Below are positions 1 through 8,520 of a stretch of 64,000 nucleotides of DNA, one piece after another. Position numbers and translations under genes: made by a program. How positions within the stretch are numbered: position 1 is the first letter of the stretch; each line of letters begins with the position of its first letter. Origin of the DNA: Cherax quadricarinatus (taxonomy: Eukaryota > Arthropoda > Malacostraca > Decapoda > Parastacidae); contig NW_027195403.1 in NCBI RefSeq assembly GCF_038502225.1, positions 38,501 through 102,500 of the forward strand. The letters run 5' to 3'. Below the pieces are notes generated by a model, which made no database searches, was not told where the DNA came from, and worked only from the letters and a program-made list of their open reading frames with translations.

Positions 1-1268
1 GTTGTGGTATTTTTGTGTATGTCTTATTTTTGTGCGAATGTTAAAAAATAAGTGTTTTCAGTGATCATAGTAGTTTTGAGATGCATGATCTTAGATTTTT
101 TGGTGATCTTGGTGATTAGTGTTGATAGATGACGGTAAACATGATATGGAATTGGTGATCGTGATTTTTGTGTGAATAATTATAAAAATGTGTGTTTTCT
201 GTGATCTTGGTGTTGGGGATCATAAAATCTGGTAATCGTCTTGGATATAGTGTTCTTAGATAATGTAGGGTACAACAGGTTGAAACAAGGGGGTTAGGTG
301 TGATGTTACCAACCACCAAGTAACACAATGGGAGTGTGACGTCACTGGAGGTGAGCTTGTCGGTCCTGTGAGGTGAGACATCGTGTGTTGGTGGTAGTGA
401 GGTGAGTGCGCTTAGATATTGTCAAATATGATTTTTTTTTTTGTGTGTGTGTGAAATGTTTATAAAAATGATTGTTTTCTGTGATATTAGTGATTTTGAG
501 GTAAGTGAACATGGGTGATTGTAGTTGGTGATTGTCTTATATTATGTGTGTGTACAAGATATGTTTTCAGTTGATGGTGATCATGTACTAAGTGTTTGCG
601 TATTAGGTTTGTGTTCATGCTTTTTTTTATGCGTCAAATGGGGAGGGAGTTCTTGGTTATAGTGATTTGAGGGGATTTCTATAAAAAGGATGTTAGATGG
701 TGATGTTAAACTTAGTTTCTGGTGATTTTGACGGTGATTGGTAGTATTCAGTGGTGATTTGGTAGTAATCAGTAGTGTTTTTTGGGAGTATTCGGAGGTG
801 TTTGATGGTGTTTTTTGAAGGTGTTCAAATGATGTGCAGAGCATTTTTTGAAGAAGATCAGTGGTGTTCAGAGTTGGTTCAAAGTTAGTCAGTGTGTTAG
901 ATATGGTAATGTCTCATGTCATAAGTGTATGAGTTAGTTTTTTTGTGCTAATGTTGTAAAGTCTGGAGAATGAGGGAGGAGTTTGGGGGGATGAGATGTA
1001 ATTTAATGAAATGTGTAAGTGTAGATAAATTAGAGCTGTCAAATCTTATTTGGGAGTAATCAAAATGATATTTTGGAAGTGCTTCAGTGTTGTTTGGAAA
1101 TGTTCAAAAGTGTTTATGTGAGTACTCAAATGCTTTATGAGAGTGTTCGAAGTAATCTTGGGGTTGTTCTGTAGTGAGATGATAAAGGTTGTGGATGAGA
1201 GATATTGAGAAAAGGGGGTCTCAAATGATGTATGAGAGTGTTTTTAAGGTGTTCAAAGTAAAGTGAGT
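1..1268. other. Gene-free GT-rich sequence with decayed minisatellite remnants
   Basis: No convincing coding region is visible; open frames are short and low in complexity. The sequence is rich in GTGAT, GGTGTT and TTCAAA words. The part near 700-870 resembles the opening of the 2.77-4.64 kb minisatellite, sharing phrases such as TTCAGTGGTG and GAAGGTGTTCAAATGATG. I read it as old, diverged copies of that family. A short phrase with GTGACGTCACTGG near 335-350 recurs in part near 4,881 as CGTGACGTCACTGACC. Confidence 0.6.
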
Positions 1269-1530
1269 AGGTTAGGATAAGTTAGGTTAGGTTATTTTAG
1301 GTTAGGTTAGGTTAGGATAAGTTAGGTTAGGTTAGGTATTCGAGGTGTTTGATGGAGTTAGGTTAGGTTAGGATAGGTTAGGTTAGGTTAGGATAGAGGT
1401 GTTTGATGGAGTTAGGTTGGGTTAGGTTAGGTTAGGATAGAGGTGATTGATGGAGTTAGGTTAGGTTCGGTTAGGTGAGGTTAGGTTAGGTTAGGAATTA
1501 GGTTAGGTTAGGTTAGGTTGGGTTAGGATA
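1269..1530 (+). repeat. Degenerate TTAGG interstitial telomere-type block 1
   Basis: GGTTA/TTAGG pentamers run on the plus strand, interrupted by GGATAA variants and by three or four insertions of a phrase like AGGTGTTTGATGGAGTTAGG. TTAGG is the ancestral arthropod telomere repeat. The heavy degeneration and flanking non-telomeric DNA indicate an interstitial copy rather than a chromosome end. The G-rich strand is the plus strand, so a telomere of this polarity would point to higher coordinates. Confidence 0.85.
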
Positions 1531-1882
1531 GACAGTTGGTCTGGAAAGAGATGATTTTCTACCTTGGATGTTACCCGCATTTCATGGCGTCTGTCTGTCC
1601 TGAGTTGGCGCAGGTGTTATGTTCTACCTTGGGTGTGAACCGCATTACCCAGTGGTGTTGGGGGGGAAGGGGTGACCCACAATGAGTCTCTCAGAGCGAG
1701 GAAAGTGTTTCTATTCGGAAATCGAGTAAATATTTCTACCATTGAGAGTGTTTACCAACAAGAAAATAATGTTCGATTTTTACGATAAAGTTTTCAAAAC
1801 TAATTTGGAAATATCCAAAAATGGAGTCGTTCAAAGTAATTCTGGAGTACTCTAATGTATTTTGGAAGTGTTCCAATATATT
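1531..1882. other. Short low-copy stretch between two TTAGG blocks
   Basis: No gene seen. It contains a diverged internal duplication: a phrase beginning TTCTACCTTGG and ending in ACCGCATT occurs near 1,557 and again near 1,622. The rest is AT-rich sequence with the GGAAAT.TTCAAA words also found in the neighbouring minisatellite. Confidence 0.5.
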
Positions 1883-2471
1883 TTAGGTTAGGTTAGGATA
1901 GGTTCGGCTAGGTTAGGTTGGGTTAGGTTAAGATAGGTTAGGTTAGGTTAGGTAATGGTTAGGCAAGGTTAGATTAGGATAAGATAGGTTAGGTTAGGCT
2001 AGGTTAGGTTAGGTTAGGTAAGGTTAGGTTAGGTTAGGTTAGGTTAGTTAAGTTAGGAACGGTTAGGATAGGTTCGGCTAGGTTAGGTTAGGTTAGGTTA
2101 AGATGGGTTAGGTTAGGATAAGTTAGGTTAGGGTAGGTTAGGTTAGGTTAGGTTAGGTTAAGTTAGGTTAGGCTAGGTTAGGTTAGGTTAGGTTAAGTTA
2201 AGTTAAGTTAGGTTAGGCTAGGTTAGGTTAGGTTAGGTTAGGTTAGGTTAAGTTAGGTTAGGTTAGGTTAGGCTAGGATAGGTTATGTTAGGTAAGGTTA
2301 GGTTAGGGTAGGTTAGGGTAGGTTAGGTTAGGTTAGGTAAGGTTAGGGTAAAGGTTAGGTTAGGTTAGGTTAAGTTAGGTAAAGGTTAGGTAAAGGTTAG
2401 GTTAGGTTAAGTTAGGTTAGGCTAGGTTAGGTTAGGTTAGGCTAGGTTAGGATAAGTTAGGCTAGGTTAGG
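1883..2471 (+). repeat. Degenerate TTAGG interstitial telomere-type block 2
   Basis: About 590 bp of plus-strand TTAGG pentamers with frequent variants (GGCTA, GGATA, GGTAA, AAGTTA). Same polarity as the block at 1,269-1,530 and separated from it by about 350 bp, so both are probably parts of one older block. It is clearly more decayed than the CCTAA block at 17.95-19.23 kb. Confidence 0.88.
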
Positions 2472-2511
2472 GTGTGTGTGTGTGTGTGTGTGTGTGTCTG
2501 TGTGTATGTGT
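2472..2511. repeat. (GT)n microsatellite
   Basis: A run of GT dinucleotides with a single TC and a TA interruption, directly abutting the TTAGG block. Alternating purine-pyrimidine tracts of this kind can adopt Z-DNA. Confidence 0.9.
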
Positions 2512-2765
2512 GGGATGTGGGATGTGGGTGTTGTGGGATGTGGGTGTTGTTGTCGAACTAGAGATACCGAAAAGACGTTATAAGTGGGTTGTTGATGTGA
2601 CTTTTTCTGATGTAGTGTGTCCCCTTATTAACTTTAATGAACTAAAAGGGTTAAAACGAGAAAAAAATGGGAGGTGTGGGTGTTGTGACTTTCTGATGAA
2701 ATTAGATAAAACGAGAAAAAAAATTGTGGGTGTTGTGGGTTGTGGGTGTTGTGGGATGTGGGTGT
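2512..2765. repeat. GGGATGTGGGTGTTGT repeat cluster around an AT-rich module
   Basis: Short repeats of GGGATGTGGGTGTTGT occur at about 2,512-2,552 and 2,672-2,764. Between them lies an AT-rich module (2,594-2,670) that recurs downstream; a shortened third copy, with CTTTCTGATG and AAAACGAGAAAAA, occupies about 2,684-2,726. No gene is supported; the open frame across this stretch exists because of the repeats. Confidence 0.6.
2594..2670 (+). repeat. Dispersed direct repeat, copy 1 of 2
   Basis: Contains CCCCTTATTAACTTTAATGA followed by A.TAAAAGGGTTAAAACGAG and an A-run. The same module is at 4,705-4,780 with only a few differences. The two copies bracket the 21-bp minisatellite of 2.77-4.64 kb. 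Confidence 0.8.
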
Positions 2766-4640
2766 TGATCTTAGTTTATGGTGATTTTGGTGGTGTTTTG
2801 AGTGTATTCAGTGGTGTTTTAGTATTCAGTGGTGTATTTGGGAGTACTCAAATGGTGTTTTTGGAAGTGTTTCAGTGTTGTTTGGAAATGTTCAAAGGAG
2901 TTCAAAGGTGTTTTGAGTGTGTTCAAATGCTGTTTTTTTTTTGAAGGTGATCAAGGGTGTTCAAGGGTGTTTTGAAGGTGTTCAAAGGTGTTTTGAGGTT
3001 ATTCAAAGGTGTTTTGAGTGTGTTCAAATGATTATGAGAGTGTTTTGAATGTGTTCAAAGGTGTTTTGAAGGTGTTCAAAGGTATTTTGAAGGTGTTGAA
3101 GGGTGTTTTGAGTGTGTTCAAGGGTGTTTAAAGGTGTTGAAGGGTGTTTTTGATTGAATTCAGCGGTGTTTTAGTAGTAATCAGTGGTGTAATTGGGAGT
3201 ACTCAAATAGTGTTTTGGAAATGTTCAAAGGTGTTCAAAGGTGTTTTGAAGGTGTTGAAGGGTGTTTTGATTGAATTCAGCGGTGTTTTGAGGTTATTCA
3301 AAGGTGTTTTGAGTGTGTTCAAATGATTATGAGAGTGTTTTGAAGGTGTTCAAAGGTGTTTTGAAGGTGTTCAAAGGTGTTTTGAAGGTGTTGAAGGGTG
3401 TTTTGATTGAATTCAGCGGTGTTTTGAGGTTATTCAAAGGTGTTTTGAGTGTGTTCAAATGATTATGAGAGTGTTTTGAAGGTGTTCAAAGGTGTTTTGA
3501 AGGTGTTTTGAAGGTGTTGAAGGGTGTTTTGATTGAATTCAGCGGTGTTTTAGTAGTATTCAGTGGTGTAATTGGGAGTACTCAAATTGTGTTTTTTGGA
3601 AGTGTTTCAGCGTTGATTGGAAATGTTCAAAGGTGTTTTTGAAGGTGTTCAAGAGTGTTTTGAAGGTGTTCAAGGGTGTTTGAAGGTGTTGAAGGGTGTT
3701 TGAAGGTGTTAAAGGGTGTTTTGATTGAATTCAGCGGTGTTTTAGTAGTAATCAGTGGTTTAATTGGGAGTACTCAAATAGTGTTTTTGGAAATGTTCAA
3801 AGGTGTTCAAAGGTGTTTTGAAGGTGTTGAAGGGTGTTTTGATTGAATTCAGCGGTGTTTTAGTAGTATTCAGTGGTGTAATTGGGAGTACTCAAATTGT
3901 GTTTTTTGGAAGTGTTTCATGGTGATTTTGGTGGTGTTTTGAGTGTATTCAGTGGTGTTTTAGTATTCAGTGGTGTATTTGGGAGTACTCAAATGGTGTT
4001 TTTGGAAGTGTTTCAGTGTTGTTTGGAAATGTTCAAAGGTGTTCAAAGGTGTTTTGAGTGTGTTCAAATGTTGTTTTTTTGAAGGTGATCAAGGGTGTTC
4101 AAGGGTGTTTTGAAGGTGTTCAAAGGTGTTTTGAGGTTATTCAAAGGTGTTTTGAAGGTGTTCAAGGGTGTTTATGTGAGTATTCAAAGGTGTTTTTTGA
4201 AGGTGTACAAATGATTATGAGAGTACTTATGAAGGTGTTCAAGGGTGTTTTGAAGGTGTTCAAGGGTGTTTTGAAGGTGTTCAAAGGTGTTTTGAGGTTA
4301 TTCAAAGGTGTTTTGAAGGTGTTCAAGGGTGTTTATGTGAGTATTCAAAGGTGTTTTGAGGTTATTCAAAGGTGTTTTGAAGGTGTTCAAGGGTGTTTAT
4401 GTGAGTATTCAAAGGTGTTTTTTGAAGGTGTACAAATGATTATGAGAGTACTTATGAAGGTGTTCAAATGATGTGCAAGAGTACTTATGAAGGTGTTCTG
4501 GGAGTATTCAGAGGTGATTTGGGGGTGTTCGAATGATGTTTTTGGAGTATTTCAGTGTTGTTTGGAAATGTATAAAGGTATTTTTGTGAGTATTCAAATG
4601 ATTTATGAGAGTGTTTTTTGAAGATGTTCAAAGTAAAAGT
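2766..4640. repeat. 21-bp GT-rich minisatellite
   Basis: The unit is essentially GGTGTTCAAA followed by GGTGTTTTGAA, 21 bp, repeated with many indels and mixed with longer blocks (TTGATTGAATTCAGCGGTG, GGGAGTACTCAAAT, AATGATTATGAGAGTG) that recur in the same order, giving higher-order units of a few hundred bp. Open frames made of repeated VFKGVLK come from the 21-bp period being a multiple of three. They lack a start context, have near-identical shadows, and are not called as genes. Confidence 0.85.
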
Positions 4641-4704
4641 GCGTATTTAACTTCGTAATATGTAAAATTGTGAGTAGTGAATTTAACGAAAAGTGGATGT
4701 AAGC
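4641..4704. other. Short AT-rich spacer
   Basis: AT-rich sequence between the minisatellite and the second copy of the dispersed module; nothing recognised. Confidence 0.5.
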
Positions 4705-4780
4705 GATGTGGTGACTTTCTGATGCATGTGTCCCCTTATTAACTTTAATGAATTAAAAGGGTTAAAACGAGAAAAATTGG
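4705..4780 (+). repeat. Dispersed direct repeat, copy 2 of 2
   Basis: Second copy of the module at 2,594-2,670, with the same CCCCTTATTAACTTTAATGA core and AAAACGAGAAAAA tail. It sits just beyond the right edge of the 21-bp minisatellite, so the two copies frame that array. Confidence 0.8.
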
Positions 4781-4960
4781 GGGGTTATGAGTGAAAATTG
4801 TGAGGTGTTGGTTGGAGTGTGAGGGTTTGGGAGGGTGGGTAAAAGGGTAGACAAGATTCAACCTGTGTGCTGGGTCAACCCGTGACGTCACTGACCGCCG
4901 AGTAAACACCCTTCATTAGACCTGTAGTAAGCATGCCCCCATAGGAGGAGTCTATTTTGA
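4781..4960. other. Low-copy spacer, no gene seen
   Basis: GT-rich, then mixed sequence with CCGTGACGTCACTGACC. No coding signal or known element recognised. Confidence 0.5.
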
Positions 4961-5683
4961 ATGCTTATACCCAGAGGGGGGGGGGATTCCAAAAACTTGA
5001 TCCGAGGAATTTCGAAAACCCCATAGGGGGGAATCCAAAAAAAACTTGATCCAAGGAGATGGAGAATTTCGAAAACCCCATAGGGGGGATCCAAAAAACT
5101 TGATCCGAGGAGATGGAGTCATGGTATTGTCAAGAAATTTTTGGGGTTGGGGGGTGAAAGTGGGAGGGGGAACCTTAAAAACTTGTTCCGAGGAGATGGA
5201 GAATTTCGAAAACCCCATAATCCAAAAACCTTGATCCAAGGAGATCATAAGAATTTCGAAACCCCCATAGGGGGGAATCCAAAACTTGTATTGTCGAGAA
5301 ATTTTTGAGGTGGGGGGGGGGTGAAAGTGGGAGGGGTAATCCAAAAATTTGATCCAAGGTGATCATAAGAAATTCAAAACCCCCATAGGGGGGGGGGAAT
5401 CCAAAAACTTGATCCAAGGAGATGGAGACTTTCGAAACCCCCATAGGGGGGAATCCAAAAAACTTGATCCGAGGAGATCATAAGAAATTCAAAACCCCAT
5501 AGGGGGGGGAATGTGATTCGAGAAATTTTTTGGGGATGGGGGGGGTGAAAGTGGGAGGGGGAACCTTAAAAACTTGATCCGAGGAGATGGAGAGCACAAG
5601 AAAATGAAATTCAAAAAAAATTCGAAACCCCATAGGGGAGAATCCAAAAACCTTGATCCAAGGAGATCATAAGAAAAAAATTC
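4961..5683. repeat. Compound ~55-bp repeat (GATCCAAGGAGAT / CCCCATAGGGG)
   Basis: Repeated building blocks are AATCCAAAAACTTGATCC, GAGGAGATGGAGAATTTCG and AAACCCCCATAGGGGG. A second block with GAGAAATTTTTGGGG then GTGAAAGTGGGAGGGG appears three times (near 5,126, 5,292 and 5,516). Unit lengths vary because the G and A homopolymers vary. CCCCATAGGGG is close to a palindrome. Several overlapping open frames on both strands are repeat artefacts. Confidence 0.8.
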
Positions 5684-5850
5684 GAGGCGCGGGGGCGATC
5701 CGGACGACGCTGCAGAAGGCGCAGCAGAAGGCGCGGGCGGGGGTCGCGAAGGGCGCGGGCGGGCGCGCGGGCGGGGCGCGCGGGCGGGCGCGCGGGCGGG
5801 CGCGCGGCGCGATGGCGACGGGGGTCGCGAGGGGGGGGGGTCGTGGGGAG
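5684..5850. other. GC-extreme low-complexity island
   Basis: The sequence abruptly becomes almost all G and C, dominated by GCGCGGGCGGGC words, then returns to ordinary composition after a G-run near 5,833-5,842. Any frame gives Arg/Gly/Ala-rich low-complexity peptide with no recognisable domain. It is unlike everything else in the window; foreign sequence, an assembly artefact or a GC-rich minisatellite are all possible. Confidence 0.7.
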
Positions 5851-5964
5851 TGGGGGTATTGGTTGGGGGGTCAAGGGTGAGGTAGTCTCGAGGGCGAGGT
5901 CATGGTCAAAACCGGAAGTAACACCTAGGTGTGAAAAGGGGATGCCTCAGAAGAAGGTCCTAGA

Positions 5965-6051
5965 CCGGAAGGGTGCGCTCAGTGGAAGGCCTAAACCGGA
6001 AGGGTGCGCCCTGTAGAAGGCCTTTTCCGGAAGGGTGCCCCCTGTAGAAAA
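5965..6051 (+). repeat. 31-bp repeat, about 2.8 copies (CCGGAAGGGTGC)
   Basis: Three copies begin with CCGGAAGGGTGC at 5,965, 5,996 and 6,027, each continuing to ..AGTGGAAGGCCT or ..TGTAGAAGGCCT. The leading part (GACCGGAA, then CAGTGGAAGGCCT) recurs at 27,100-27,123 in the same orientation. Confidence 0.85.
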
Positions 6052-6061
6052 CTTCACTACT

Positions 6062-6346
6062 AATACATACACACAACGCCACATTCATACTTACTTAGCG
6101 CACATAATCAACTATAATACATACACACAACGCCACATTCATACTTACTCAGCGCACATAATCAACTATAATACATACACACAACGCCACATTCATACTT
6201 ACTCAGCGCACATAATCAACTATAATACATACACACAACGCCACATTCATACTTACTCAGCGCACATAATCAACTATAATACATACACACAACGCCACAT
6301 TCATACTTACTCAGCGCACATAATCAACTATAATACATACACGCAA
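6062..6346 (+). repeat. 54-bp tandem repeat, about 5.3 copies
   Basis: The unit starts AATACATACACACAACGCC and contains ACATTCATACTTACTCAGCG, then CACATAATCAACTAT. Copies are nearly identical; the first has TTAGCG instead of TCAGCG. At 54 bp (18 codons) the array gives a clean open frame of a repeated 18-residue peptide, but there is no supporting gene context. Confidence 0.92.
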
Positions 6347-7233
6347 CTCACCAAATCCCACCCTCCACCCTGAAGTCCCGAACATACCATTTGGTGTTAC
6401 CACGGGGGGAGTCCAGCCCCTCGTTGCCTTACCCCACTCCCAGTTGCAGCAACCTTTGAACCGTAAGACTCCGATAACTTGTAGGAAAACTGTTATCCCA
6501 CCTCCTACTATATATGAGTTTATTTCTATAATACGTTCTGTAGATACCTGCCGCAATTGCCCTGACCCTAACTGATCCCCCGGTTTCCCACAAACCCCAC
6601 GAGATATAGAGGAAATCAGCCACCACGTACATTATTGCTCTTCGTACCTCACTTGATACTCTGCTAACGTCCAATGTTAATATGATGTGTAAACTAGGTG
6701 GGGGACGGGGGAACAAATATTACATATGTGAAGGTGTGTGTGTGGGATATGAGAACCACAGTATGTGCAAGATATTACGTGTTTTTTATGTTAGTTTTGG
6801 GAAAATTGATCAAAGTTGAGGGAACAGTGTCACTCATTATTTTTGTTTGTACATATTTTAAATGCAAAAGGAGATATGTGTAATGGAGAGGTTAAATGTA
6901 TTTCTAATACGTGATTAAATAAGTAGCAATGTATGTGTAACTTATGTATGTAATGCATATGATTTTAAATAAAATATAAAAAAAAACCAAGTATCGTGGT
7001 TGATTTAAGTTCTCTTGTTCTTCCCCGTAATGCAACCTACGAAAACTGATTAGGTTTTAGATATCTATTTACTGTTAGATAAGCCGTGGCAACAGTTAAG
7101 ACACTTGCATATACTTAATAACAATTTTTAGTTTTTGTAGTATATGATGCAACTATTACTGACGTAGAGGATATCACTGATATACTGTATAAAAAGCCCA
7201 TGGTTATGTAGTGCATTTCAGGTAGTTTTATCT
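6347..7233. other. Low-copy stretch, no recognised gene
   Basis: About 890 bp without obvious repeats. Short open frames exist (95 codons on the minus strand at 6,429-6,716) but match no family I recognise. An AATAAA at 6,968-6,973 followed within four bases by an A-tract (about 6,977-6,986) could mark the 3' end of a retroposed transcript on the plus strand, but no body or target-site duplication was identified. Confidence 0.45.
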
Positions 7234-7365
7234 TGTACCTCTGGATTCGGCCCGGAAGAGTGGACAAAGACCCAGGCATCTACTTACAGCTAGGTGAGGA
7301 GGGGACAGTAGGTGTAAGAAAGGTGCCTAATCTTTCATCCGTGCCTTGATCAATCCCTGTAGCCT
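7234..7365 (+). mobile_element. SINE-like fragment (possible decapod family)
   Basis: The segment contains ATTCGGCCCGGAAGAGTGG, CTACTTACAGCTAGGTGA, GGGGACAGTAGGTGTAAG and AAAGGTGCCTAAT. From memory, this order of phrases (TTACTGCTAGGTGAACAGGGG, then GTGAAAGAAA and GCCCA) resembles a tRNA-derived SINE common in crayfish and lobsters. Identity is only partial and I could not run a search, so family membership is an inference. Confidence 0.4.
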
Positions 7366-7562
7366 TTGTGTATTAGCTCAGGACAACATCAAGCAAGTCA
7401 TAAGCCCTCCTGCTAAGTAAGTTTATTCAAGTATACACAAATACAGTCAACGGTTCTACTACAGTTGACGCTCACCGTAGTTTGCAGAAGGGGAAGGTGC
7501 TATATGTGGGAAATTTGAAAGCAGAAGAAAATAAATTATTAGAGGTGGGAGGCAGAGACTGT
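7366..7562. other. Low-copy spacer, possible further repeat fragment
   Basis: No gene. The phrase TTTATTCAAGTATACACA, then AATACAG (about 7,421-7,445), seems familiar from dispersed decapod repeats; this is recollection, not a search result. Confidence 0.35.
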
Positions 7563-7694
7563 TCAGGGTCATTATAAACCAGGTGCTCACTCTCAGTTGC
7601 GCTCAGCCATCACCCCGTCCGGGAGCGCTCAGGACCATTATTAACCAGGAGCTCACTCACTGTGCCGCTCAATCATCACCCCGTCTTGGAGCGA
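7563..7694. repeat. 66-bp tandem duplication (2 copies)
   Basis: Two adjacent 66-bp copies, 7,563-7,628 and 7,629-7,694. They share TCAGG..CATTAT.AACCAGG, GCTCACTC and CATCACCCCGTC, and differ at scattered positions. It lies just beyond the distal end of the integrase remnant (3' side on the minus strand) and may be a small expansion of retroelement sequence. Confidence 0.8.
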
Positions 7695-7727
7695 TTAAGT
7701 AAGTCGATTTGCTCTCATTCTCGGCTT

Positions 7728-7760
7728 GTGTATTTCTCGTGTTGTATGCGAGAAATACAC
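7728..7760. other. Perfect 12-bp inverted repeat (hairpin)
   Basis: GTGTATTTCTCG at 7,728-7,739 is exactly complementary to CGAGAAATACAC at 7,749-7,760, with a 9-nt loop. It falls near where an integrase would carry its third catalytic residue, in sequence I cannot translate sensibly. No function is assigned. Confidence 0.8.
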
Positions 7761-7801
7761 CAGCTGCTGATGTTTGTCAGTGATAACTGGTAGGAATTGT
7801 G

Positions 7802-7875
7802 AGTGATAACTAGTGTAACAGGTGGTATAATTAGTATAACAGTGATAACTAGTATAACAGGTGGTATAATTACTC
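7802..7875. repeat. ~38-bp imperfect duplication inside the integrase remnant
   Basis: AGTGATAACTAGTGTAACAG, then GTGGTATAATTA, at 7,802-7,840 is repeated with small changes at 7,841-7,875. It begins within a few bases of the integrase SDQG segment (minus strand) and looks like an early, tiny tandem expansion of retroelement sequence. Confidence 0.75.
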
Positions 7876-8520
7876 GCGAAAGATCATAGAAATAAAATTG
7901 GATCCCTGATCCGACTGAATCTTTCATGAAAATCCAACTTGCGTGAAAAAATCTCATTAATGCTTTCAACAGCGGGTGATTTTTTTTTCATGAGAATTGC
8001 TGTCGCTGCATCCATAATAGTAAACAAGTATTGGTTACCTGGTTTGGTTCTAGGTAAAGAACTAACACAATCTATTATGAGGCGATAAAAAAGTTCCGGA
8101 TCAGCGGTGACAGGAATGGGAGAAGCAAGTGGAGGTATGTGGGCTGGCAGTCACATCAACAGACACAAGTGTTAACGACCCACATAATCAGAGTTTCCTT
8201 CATTTTAGGCCATGTCAAGTGTTTCGAGACTTTAATAAGTGTTTTCCTTACACGAAATATCCTCATAAAAGACTATTGTGAGCAAAATCAATAACTTGCT
8301 TACTAAATGCTTCTGTGGTGGAAACACTGTCAGCTGTTAACTAAAAGGAACTTTTCTCCATAAGTACACCACTGTTATTATAGTAACAGATGTCCAGATC
8401 CTTTGTTTCTCTCTTAATTATCACTATATCTCTTAGTCTCTCCAGAGACTGGTCAACAAACTCATCTTTGATCAAATCCTCATGAGTTAGAACTTTAACA
8501 TGAGTGGTGTAAAGATTAGG
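7868..8520 (-). pseudogene. Integrase remnant of a Ty3/Gypsy-type retroelement
   Basis: Read from 8,520 downwards, the minus strand gives linker sequence (PNLYTTHVKVLTHEDLIKDE, then SLERLRDI), then NSGVLMEK (the usual GVLM.KW lead-in), then FAHNSLL (first zinc-binding His), WPKMKETL and a Cys-rich NTCVC...CQ (zinc-binding Cys pair). The catalytic core follows: IDCVSSLPRTK (first Asp), GNQYLFTIMDAAT and, in another frame, QSDQGSNF (second Asp, about 7,885-7,910). Damage: stops near 8,340 and 8,265, loss of the second zinc His (GYF where GHF is usual), a stop within the Cys pair, an apparent loss of about four codons after MDAAT, a one-base shift before SDQG, and a stop soon after. The third catalytic Glu is not found. 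Certainly dead. Confidence 0.85.

Noticed and set aside
2474..4471. Frames with repeated VFKGVLK peptide as a repeat protein gene
   Set aside because: They come from the 21-bp GT-rich minisatellite with frequent indels that shift the frame; no conserved non-repeat part.
5611..5880. Arg/Gly/Ala-rich frames across the GC-extreme island, as a nucleic-acid-binding protein
   Set aside because: Composition alone produces them; both strands are open and no domain is visible.
6429..6716. A 95-codon minus-strand frame in low-copy sequence
   Set aside because: No recognisable domain and an overlapping frame of similar length on the same strand; a length expected by chance.
7000..7560. Reverse transcriptase downstream of the integrase
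   Set aside because: No recognisable RT motif on either strand; a SINE-like fragment and low-copy sequence are there instead.
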